From the NCBI GenBank assembly GCA_946544555.1, contig CAMNMI010000018.1:1-11855 (forward strand): 11,855 nt of DNA. Direction: 5' to 3'. Position numbers and translations under genes: made by a program. A model generated the notes under the pieces. That model did not search any database. It worked only from the letters and a program-made list of their open reading frames with translations, and was not told the origin of the DNA. Positions 6,433 through 11,855 of the stretch are shown here, piece by piece; position 1 is the first letter of the stretch, and every line of letters starts with the position of its first letter. This stretch comes from an uncultured Rickettsiales bacterium (lineage in GTDB: Bacteria > Pseudomonadota > Alphaproteobacteria > Rickettsiales > Deianiraeaceae).

Positions 6433-6945
6433 CTATTTCACAAACTTCTTGATTGTCTCAACGGCTTCTTTTGCATTTCCAAGACCGGAAACCTTGACCC
6501 ATTTGCCCTTTTCAAGATCCTTGTAGTGCTCAAAAAAGTGCTTAATTTCATCAACAATTTGCTGTGGTAAATCAGCAATGTCATTGACATTTTCATAGTT
6601 TCTATCCAGTTTTTTTGCTGGCACACAGATGATTTTTTCATCCTTACCTTTTTCGTCCTCCATGTAGAGAATTCCAACAGGTTTTGCTTTTATCACACTT
6701 CCAGGTAAAAGTGGAGTTCTTGTAATAACCAGTGCATCCAATGGGTCGCCGTCATCGGCCAATGTGTGAGGCAAAAATCCGTAATCAGCAGGATAATACA
6801 TTGGAGTTTGTAAAAATCTGTCAACCATGATTGCTCCGCTTTCTTTATCTAATTCGTATTTCACACTGCTTCTTGCAGGCACTTCAATTACCACATTTAC
6901 GCCTTCTGCGTAGTTATCGCCAAGAGCAATTTTCTCAATATCCAT
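6433..6945 (-). CDS. ppa: Inorganic pyrophosphatase (family I)
   Basis: Soluble Mg-dependent enzyme that hydrolyses pyrophosphate and so drives biosynthetic reactions forward. The 170-residue length is normal for bacterial family I. The signature DDGDPLD at 64-70 supplies the metal-binding Asp65, Asp67 and Asp70, at the same numbers as in E. coli. Upstream, MYYPADYGFLPHT at 49-61 and the VKYELDK segment at 28-34 are the other conserved active-site regions, followed by GDPLDALVITRTPLLPGSVI and later VPAKKLDRNY. The ATG at 6943-6945 is the natural start and has no Shine-Dalgarno site. The 92-bp gap to gatB contains TTGACA on the minus strand (6990-6995) but no convincing -10, so its promoter is unresolved. 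bamD follows after four bases. Confidence 0.97.
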   Translation of the reverse strand: MDIEKIALGDNYAEGVNVVIEVPARSSVKYELDKESGAIMVDRFLQTPMYYPADYGFLPHTLADDGDPLDALVITRTPLLPGSVIKAKPVGILYMEDEKGKDEKIICVPAKKLDRNYENVNDIADLPQQIVDEIKHFFEHYKDLEKGKWVKVSGLGNAKEAVETIKKFVK

Positions 6946-7037
6946 ATATCAAAAACTAAATCAGTACAAGGTCAGCGCATGAAAATAATTGTCAATATTT
7001 TGATTTGATATAAATGAATAATACTTTCATTATCAAC

Positions 7038-8483
7038 TTATCCCAACTTCTCTTTTACAAGTTTGTTGACGGTAGCAGGGTTGGCTTTGCCGCCCATTTT
7101 TTTCAGAGTTTGCCCGACAAAAAAGCCGAACAACCTGTCATTTCCGCACTTGTATTTCTCAACTTGTTGTTGATTTTCTGCGATTACTTCGTCAACAGCT
7201 TTGGCGATTGCATCAACGTCGTCAATCTGTTTTAGGCCTTTTTCATTAATAATATCACTGGCGCGTTTGCCACTTGCAAGCATGTCGTCCAGCACGTCCT
7301 TGGCGATTTTTCCACTGATTGTTCCGTCCTTCAAATTGTCCATCAAGTCAATCAACATTTCCGCCGAGACACCACATTCTTCCAGCGACTTTTGCAGCTT
7401 CCCAAGCCGCCCGAAGAGTTCTGTAAGCATCCATGTTGACGCCGTTTTGACATCATGCTTTTCAATCAATTTGTCAAAGTAATTTGCATAATTTGCATTC
7501 TGCACCAAGAAGTCATTCTCCTTCTGTGAAAGCCCTATTTTAGCATAGCGTTCAGCCTTTTGCTCTGGCAACTCTGGCAAATTTTGTCTGACTTTTTCAA
7601 TTTCCTCGTCTGTCAATATGACTGGCAGTAAGTCCGGATCAGGAAAATAGCGGTAGTCTACTGCATCTGCCTTGTCGCGCATGAGCTCCGTGTGCCCTGT
7701 TTTAGAATTAAACAAACGCGTTTGTTGCGAAACCTTTTCGCCACTGTCAATTATCTCCACCTGCCGTTTTGCTTCATATTCAACGGCCTGAGCAACAAAA
7801 CGGAATGAGTTCAAATTCTTGATTTCACACCGCGTACCAAACTCCTTTCCATCCACTGGCATGACTGACACGTTGGCATCGCATCTGAATGTGCCCTTTT
7901 CCAAGTCGGCGAGCGAGGCATTGGTAGCTCTTAAAATGGCTTGTAGAGCCTTCAAATAGGCCACAACATCTTCTGGGTCGCTAAAATCTGGCTCGGTGAC
8001 AATTTCAATCAAAGGCACGCCGCTGCGGTTATAGTCAATAAATGAGTGCTCTTCATCGCGGTCGTGGATTAGTTTTCCAGCATCCTGTTCAATGTGCGCG
8101 CGGTTGATGCGGATTGTCTTTTTGGTGCCGTCTGGTAGCTTGATTTCCAGTTTTCCATTGCTGACAATCGGCTCGTAAAACTGCGTAATTTGGTATCCTT
8201 GCGGTAGGTCAGGGTAGAAATAATGTTTTCTGTCAAATCTGCTGACTTTGTTTATCGTGGCGTTCACGGCCAGACCAAACGCAATGGCTTTTTCCAGCAC
8301 TCCGCGGTTTAGAACAGGCAATTTTCCCGGCGTTGCGATGTCAAACAGGCATACATTTTGGTTTGCTGGACTGGCAAATTTGTTGGCGCCCTGTGAGAAA
8401 AGTTTTGTGTTTGTACTCAATTCTGCGTGCGTTTCAAGTCCAATCACGACCTTGTAATCACAGTTCTTGCCCTTTATAATCAT
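7038..8483 (-). CDS. gatB: Asp-tRNA(Asn)/Glu-tRNA(Gln) amidotransferase subunit B
   Basis: GatB is the kinase and tRNA-binding subunit of GatCAB, which converts mischarged Glu-tRNA(Gln), and often Asp-tRNA(Asn), to the correct aminoacyl-tRNA. The 481-residue protein is full length: VIGLETHAELSTNTKLFS near the start, DRKHYFYPDLPQGYQITQF, then NRSGVPLIEIVTEPD, TFRCDANVSV, GTRCEIKNLNSFRF and DYRYFPDPDLLPV. It ends with the YqeY-like tail, GFFVGQTLKKMGGKANPATVNKLV. The partner genes gatA and gatC are not in the window, so the complex must be encoded at more than one locus. The ATG is three bases after the stop of the small lipoprotein gene, with GAG just before it, suggesting coupling. Confidence 0.98.
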   Translation of the reverse strand: MIIKGKNCDYKVVIGLETHAELSTNTKLFSQGANKFASPANQNVCLFDIATPGKLPVLNRGVLEKAIAFGLAVNATINKVSRFDRKHYFYPDLPQGYQITQFYEPIVSNGKLEIKLPDGTKKTIRINRAHIEQDAGKLIHDRDEEHSFIDYNRSGVPLIEIVTEPDFSDPEDVVAYLKALQAILRATNASLADLEKGTFRCDANVSVMPVDGKEFGTRCEIKNLNSFRFVAQAVEYEAKRQVEIIDSGEKVSQQTRLFNSKTGHTELMRDKADAVDYRYFPDPDLLPVILTDEEIEKVRQNLPELPEQKAERYAKIGLSQKENDFLVQNANYANYFDKLIEKHDVKTASTWMLTELFGRLGKLQKSLEECGVSAEMLIDLMDNLKDGTISGKIAKDVLDDMLASGKRASDIINEKGLKQIDDVDAIAKAVDEVIAENQQQVEKYKCGNDRLFGFFVGQTLKKMGGKANPATVNKLVKEKLG

Positions 8484-8486
8484 ATC

Positions 8487-8759
8487 TCACAATTTTTTAA
8501 CTTTTTTAATTTGCAACAAATTTATGTTTCGTGGTATGCGCGCGTTTTTCTCTGAACGAGGATAAGTGAGATTGACGACCAAATGGTGATGGTGTTGTCT
8601 CTGAAAATGCAACACAATCATTTTTTTTATCCAACGGACAAAGTTGTCAACGGCCTTTTGTGGTTTGCATGCATCATAAATAACTTTATTTTTCCTCATA
8701 TCTGATTTACAACCAATAAGCAACAATGATAATGCTAATATTGTTTTTAAACAAAACAT
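8487..8759 (-). CDS. Small hypothetical lipoprotein upstream of gatB
   Basis: An unrecognised 90-residue protein. MFCLKTILALSLLLIGC is a short signal peptide ending in a lipobox (Leu-Ile-Gly-Cys, lipidated Cys17), followed by Lys-Ser-Asp. The mature part is about 74 residues, strongly basic, with a run of four His near residue 57 and a Lys-rich C-terminus. Support: it has a coherent lipoprotein signal, fills an otherwise empty 276-bp gap, and stops three bases before gatB. Against: the sequence is AT-rich and the mature part resembles nothing I know, so a chance frame is possible. Ser at +2 from the lipidated Cys would be Lys here, which does not forbid outer-membrane sorting. It diverges from the larger lipoprotein gene across 38 bp. 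Confidence 0.5.
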   Translation of the reverse strand: MFCLKTILALSLLLIGCKSDMRKNKVIYDACKPQKAVDNFVRWIKKMIVLHFQRQHHHHLVVNLTYPRSEKNARIPRNINLLQIKKVKKL

Positions 8760-8762
8760 ACA

Positions 8763-8791
8763 TTGACATCAATCTTACAATCTGCAATAAT
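8763..8791 (+). promoter_or_regulatory. Sigma-70-type leaderless promoter of the 194-aa lipoprotein
   Basis: A consensus TTGACA at 8763-8768, an ideal 17-nt spacer and AATAAT at 8786-8791 lie six bases before the ATG at 8798. Transcription starting six to seven bases after the -10 would begin at the A of the ATG, giving a leaderless mRNA; no Shine-Dalgarno site exists. The -35 box overlaps a short inverted repeat (ATTGA-CA-TCAAT, 8762-8773) that could be an operator for the divergent genes. Confidence 0.65.
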
Positions 8792-8797
8792 ATCCAC

Positions 8798-9382
8798 ATG
8801 AAAAAAGTTGTAATTTTATCATTGGCGCTAGCGTTGAGCGGGTGCGCAAGCGTGAATAAGAGTGCTGAAATGGCCGCCGAGGAGGAGCAGGAGGAAGTCA
8901 AGCGCGAGGCCATAATTGAGACATATAAGGCGCCTGTGGAGGAACTGATGGCCGAGGAGAAGGTTCCGAACCAGGATTGTATTAAGGATATAGAGAATTT
9001 GGTTGTGTTCCAGACCATGGACGATGAGCATGGGTTGGCGACTTATGACAGAGGACAAAAGCGTCATAATGTTGCAATGTTCCGCTTACCAAGCGCATTT
9101 GTTGATAGGATAACGATTTATGATGATGTGAAAATTGATGTTCCTGCGAGCCAGTGTTTGGTGATAAATGATACATTTGCATACAAGACAAGAGCAGGAT
9201 ATAAAAAAGTTGTGCCAGTGATAACTTTTGAAGATGAAATGGAGTCAAGAAATAAGAAAAAGCCAAGCAAAGCAGCCAAGAAAAAAACAAAAGTTAAGCA
9301 GAAAACCTATGGTTATAAGGACAAGCATGACAAGTTGAAGGTTATGGAGATTAAGATGAGGGATGAAGATGTAGAAAAATAA
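8798..9382 (+). CDS. Hypothetical lipoprotein, 194 aa
   Basis: An unrecognised lipoprotein. MKKVVILSLALALSGC is a textbook type II signal peptide with lipobox Leu-Ser-Gly-Cys16; Ala at +2 fits outer-membrane sorting. Residues 23-55 are Glu- and Ala-rich and probably helical. Residues 60-150 look like a small folded domain with two cysteines (Cys61 and Cys120) that could form a disulfide in the periplasm. Residues from about 150 on are Lys-rich (KKKPSKAAKKKTKVKQKTYG) and might bind anionic surfaces such as peptidoglycan or LPS; that is speculation. The frame is open 24 codons further upstream, but the ATG at 8798 is chosen because the signal peptide starts there and the promoter lies inside the extension. 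The following transporter gene may be co-transcribed. Confidence 0.85.
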   Translation: MKKVVILSLALALSGCASVNKSAEMAAEEEQEEVKREAIIETYKAPVEELMAEEKVPNQDCIKDIENLVVFQTMDDEHGLATYDRGQKRHNVAMFRLPSAFVDRITIYDDVKIDVPASQCLVINDTFAYKTRAGYKKVVPVITFEDEMESRNKKKPSKAAKKKTKVKQKTYGYKDKHDKLKVMEIKMRDEDVEK

Positions 9383-9390
9383 TATTGCCC

Positions 9391-9420
9391 TTTACTCTTA
9401 TAATTTCCTTATTGTATTAT
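9391..9420 (+). promoter_or_regulatory. Candidate promoter of the EamA-type transporter
   Basis: TTTACT (9391-9396), an 18-nt spacer and TATTAT (9415-9420) end six bases before the ATG at 9427, the same -10 to ATG distance as in the lipoprotein promoter. A perfect TATAAT also occurs at 9399-9404 but lacks a -35 match at the right distance. Either would give a very short or absent leader. Confidence 0.4.
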
Positions 9421-9426
9421 ATCATC

Positions 9427-10290
9427 ATGCTCTCCGCAAAGCTCATTTATCTACTTGGTGCATTCATCAATGTGGCAATGATAAATATAGTCAAATATAT
9501 TGGTCTGAATGGCATTTTGTCTATCAATGAGATGATAATGATGAGAGCGTTTTTTGCGGTGCTGATATTGTTACCATTCAACTGGAAAGAGATGAAAAAT
9601 ATGCGAAATTACGGTTGCAAAACGAACATCTTGATAGTCGGACTTGGTCTTGTATCTGTTTTGGATACATTTGTTTGGTATCAAGGTCTGCAAACTGTGC
9701 CAATCAATAATGTAATAATAATGATGTTGTTTTTGAGCCCAATAATCACGGCCACTATGTCAAGGATTATCCTGAAAGAGCGCATACAAAAAGATATTGT
9801 TTTGAACTTTGTAATCAATATTTCTGCCGTATTTTTAATATATCGCTTTTCAATTGGCCATCTGACTATTGGCTATTTATATCTTTTTGTTGACTTCTTT
9901 GTTTATGCATTCATGGCAATTTTGATAAAAAAACTACAAAAACTTCCAGCTAATTTTTTGGTATTCATCCGCCTTTTAACCATCCTTCCAATATCAGCAG
10001 CAGTAGTCCGCAATATTCCGATTTTAAATACAAAAGTCATGATTTTTATTGCACTGGTGGTGTTTGGATATATCATTGAACGGATGCTTGTGACATATGC
10101 TTTCAAAACAGTTCCTGTGGTGGAAATCCAGCCATTGCGCTATTTTAATATCGTGTTCTCATCATTTTTGAGCTATATCATCCTCGGTGAAAAACTGACA
10201 AAGTGGCAGATTATTGGTTCGTGCATCATCATTTTTGGGAGCGTTGGAGTAAATTTGTGGTTTTTGAAGAAGCCAAAGAAGTGCGTATAA
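9427..10290 (+). CDS. EamA/DMT-family transporter
   Basis: An inner-membrane permease of the drug/metabolite transporter superfamily; the substrate cannot be read from the sequence. From this ATG it is 287 residues with ten hydrophobic segments arranged as two five-helix EamA repeats. The end of the first repeat reads NNVIIMMLFLSPIITATMSRIILKER. The second reads PLRYFNIVFSSFLSYIILGEKLTKWQIIGSCIIIFGSVGVN, carrying the family's GE-x-L-x-x-x-Q-x-x-G signature (quoted in part by segment positions about 235-275). A TTG at 9385 is in frame two bases after the lipoprotein stop and would add 14 residues. I prefer the ATG because its N-terminus already matches a first EamA helix and promoter-like hexamers fall between the two starts. 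Repeat copy B lies 25 bases after the stop. Confidence 0.88.
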   Translation: MLSAKLIYLLGAFINVAMINIVKYIGLNGILSINEMIMMRAFFAVLILLPFNWKEMKNMRNYGCKTNILIVGLGLVSVLDTFVWYQGLQTVPINNVIIMMLFLSPIITATMSRIILKERIQKDIVLNFVINISAVFLIYRFSIGHLTIGYLYLFVDFFVYAFMAILIKKLQKLPANFLVFIRLLTILPISAAVVRNIPILNTKVMIFIALVVFGYIIERMLVTYAFKTVPVVEIQPLRYFNIVFSSFLSYIILGEKLTKWQIIGSCIIIFGSVGVNLWFLKKPKKCV

Positions 10291-10315
10291 GTTGGATAAT
10301 TTTGCATTGATTTTA

Positions 10316-10406
10316 AAAAGTGTACGTTGCGCTGGGCGGAGCGAGTTTGGCCGCCGAGGAACGAGGTGCAGTCAAACCGCGAGGGCGTGGCCTCGGGCGG
10401 CGCAAC
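10316..10406 (+). repeat. GC-rich palindromic repeat, copy B
   Basis: The second copy of the GC-rich element, read here on the + strand. It starts with AAAAGTG (10316-10322) and is bounded by GTTGCGC (10326-10332) and GCGCAAC (10400-10406). A GTTTGG/TCAAAC inner pair is present, as is the conserved CGAGG-GCGTGG-CCTCG hairpin at 10380-10395. Its last 28 bases are identical to the inverse of copy A, while its core is about 13 bases shorter than that of copy A. It lies between two co-directional genes (the transporter and rne), in the same orientation relative to transcription as copy A. Confidence 0.8.
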
Positions 10407-10702
10407 ATAAATTAATAGCTTGTTTTAACGGAACATAAATCTATAAAACGCACTTGACATTTATTTTTTCTCTTTTTCACTTGCCTGTATTTGTATGGTA
10501 AAGGCAATTTTCTACAAAACAAGATTGTCGGTTATCAGGTCATTGGTTTGCAATAACTTTCTCATTCTTTTGAGTGCCAGACAAAATACTAAAAGATTAT
10601 CTGAATTCGTAAGTGCAGTTCTTGACGAGTTTTTTGAGAACTTATCGGCTCGCTTGGCGAATTTTTATTACTACATTTTAGAGCGTTTAATTGGTATAGC
10701 AT
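10407..10702 (+). other. Long upstream region of rne
   Basis: About 300 bases without a gene I can support. It holds the 17-bp ACTTGACATTTATTTTT (10452-10468) also found upstream of fabI, whose TTGACA (10454-10459) could be a -35 box, although no clear -10 lies 16-18 bp further on. If transcription starts near here, rne has a leader of roughly 200 bases. In E. coli the rne mRNA has a long structured leader used for autoregulation (known); whether that holds here is inference. A 99-codon frame starts at 10495 but runs 92 bases into rne in another frame and is not called as a gene. Confidence 0.45.
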
Positions 10703-11817
10703 ATGTCAAAAATTATAGTGGATTGTTCCAGAGAAGAGAATTACTCGGTTGCGATAATAGACAAGGATGGCAACTTGGACTCATTCAGCTTTGAGAACCA
10801 GCAAAAAAAGACAATTAAATCCAATATTTATCTTGGAAAAATCACGAGAGTTGAATACTCATTGCAGGCAGCATTTGTGGAATATGGTGGCGACAAAGCA
10901 GGTTTTTTGCCATTTAGTGAAATTCACCCAAATTATTACCAACTGCCAAAGCTTTACAAAGAGCAGCTTGATGCGGCATTAAAAGAGGAGGACAAGCGCA
11001 ATTTTGATGAGGATGAAGATGAGGATGAGGAGGGCGAGCCATCCAACGAGGAGAAGAAAAATCAAGCGCGCGCAGCATATCGTATCTACAAGAAATACAG
11101 CATTCAAGAAGTCATCAAGCGCGGCCAGACAGTGCTCGTGCAGGTCTTCAAAGATGAGCGCGGAAACAAGGGTGTGTCGCTGACAACCTACATCAGCTTG
11201 CCGGGAAGATATTGTGTGCTGATGCCAAACAGTTCCAGAAGTTCTGGCGTGTCAAAAAAGATTTTCTCATACGAAGACAGAAAGCGCATTTTGAATATCA
11301 TCCGCAGTTTTAACCTTCCATTCGGCATGGGGCTGATTGTCAGGACGGCTGGCGTCAGAGCATCTATTAATGACTTGAAGCGCGACTACCAGTATTTATG
11401 CAACCTCTGGGATGAAATCAGACAAAAAGCAGTGCACTCAAAAATTGATGGCAACCCTATTTATGAGGAGGTTAACATTGTCGCGCAGGCAGTGAGAGAT
11501 AACTACGAAGGCAGCGATGACAGTGCAATTATTGTCAGCGGAAGGAAAGGTTATGAAGAACTATCCGCATTTGTCAAGAAGTTGATGCCACACGAGAGCG
11601 CTAAGTTGAAGCTCTACACGGACAAAATGTCAATCTTCAAGAAGTTCGGCATTGACAAAAAGCTGGATGAGCTGCTAAATCCAATCGCTCCGTTGAAGTC
11701 AGGCGGATATTTGGTTATCAATCCAACAGAGGCCTTGGTGAGTATTGACGTCAATTCAGGAAAAGCAATTCACGGCAAGAACGTAGAAGAGACGGCACTT
11801 GCAACTAATCTTGAAGC
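10703..11817 (+). CDS. rne: Ribonuclease E/G, N-terminal part (cut by contig end)
   Basis: Endoribonuclease that initiates mRNA decay and matures rRNA and tRNA; RNase E also scaffolds the degradosome. The 371 genuine codons cover the start, the S1 domain (about 36-165, YLGKITRVEYSLQAAFVEYG and AGFLPFSEIHP), the 5'-sensor and RNase H-like regions, and the first catalytic aspartate, Asp349 in SIDVNSG. They stop at ATNLEA, just before the second catalytic Asp, the zinc link and any scaffold tail. Residues 83-130 form an acidic insertion in the S1 domain (DEDEDEDEEGE), absent from the E. coli enzyme but known in alphaproteobacterial RNase E, which favours RNase E over RNase G. The apparent stop at 11837-11839 is adapter sequence, so the gene is partial, not truncated. 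Confidence 0.93.
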
Positions 11818-11855
11818 AGATCGGAAGAGCGTCGTGTAGGGAAAGAGTGTAGATC
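11818..11855. other. Illumina sequencing adapter contamination
   Basis: The 38 bases from 11818 to the end begin AGATCGGAAGAGC and continue as GTCGTGTAGGGAAAGAGTGT then AGATC, which is the reverse complement of the Illumina TruSeq universal adapter as I remember it. The RNase E reading frame departs from the family exactly at this junction. This is not genomic DNA. One or two bases at the junction could be shared by chance. Confidence 0.98.

Noticed and set aside
6960..6995. TTGACA on the minus strand as a promoter for ppa
   Set aside because: The -35 match is good, but no acceptable -10 lies 16-19 bases further on and the geometry differs from the other promoters here, so it was not called.
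8726..8797. Upstream in-frame start for the 194-aa lipoprotein
   Set aside because: It would place 24 extra residues before a perfect lipoprotein signal peptide, and the promoter itself lies inside that extension.
10495..10794. A 99-codon frame upstream of and overlapping rne
   Set aside because: It overlaps the well-supported rne start by 92 bases in another frame, resembles no family I know, and has no ribosome binding site or well-placed promoter. A short upstream ORF role cannot be excluded.

Overview
The window reads as part of an AT-rich, Gram-negative chromosome, most likely from an alphaproteobacterium. BamD, a LolC/E-type permease and two lipoproteins imply an outer membrane. DapF implies meso-diaminopimelate peptidoglycan. 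GatB implies indirect Gln/Asn-tRNA synthesis. The alphaproteobacterial placement rests on the acidic insertion in the S1 domain of RNase E and on the AFANKDxLKG-type segment of FabI; it is an inference. The window ends inside rne, and its last 38 bases are Illumina adapter, so it is an assembled short-read contig.

Layout. Bases 1-1297 are on the + strand: the 3' end of argH, then a DUF167/YggU gene overlapping era. Bases 1303-8759 are all on the - strand. In transcription order these are a small lipoprotein then gatB; ppa then bamD; a two-TM charged membrane protein of unknown function; and fabI-dapF-lolC/E-nth, packed with 9, 2 and -1 nt between genes. At 8760-8797 a 38-bp divergent region separates the small lipoprotein from a second lipoprotein on the + strand. 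This is followed by an EamA-type transporter and by rne, cut off by the contig end.

The genes are mainly housekeeping: arginine synthesis, ribosome assembly, base-excision repair, lipoprotein export, cell-wall precursor and fatty-acid synthesis, outer-membrane assembly, pyrophosphate removal, tRNA amidation and RNA decay. I see no CRISPR array, insertion sequence, phage gene, tRNA, rRNA, or recognisable defence or biosynthetic system.

The non-routine content lies between and at the edges of genes. There are two copies of a GC-rich, palindrome-rich repeat (4811-4911 and 10316-10406), both downstream of a gene and in the same orientation relative to transcription. Several promoters have a -10 box ending only 5-6 nt before the ATG with no Shine-Dalgarno site, suggesting leaderless mRNAs. 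BamD lacks a lipobox cysteine. These are leads, not a demonstrated new system.
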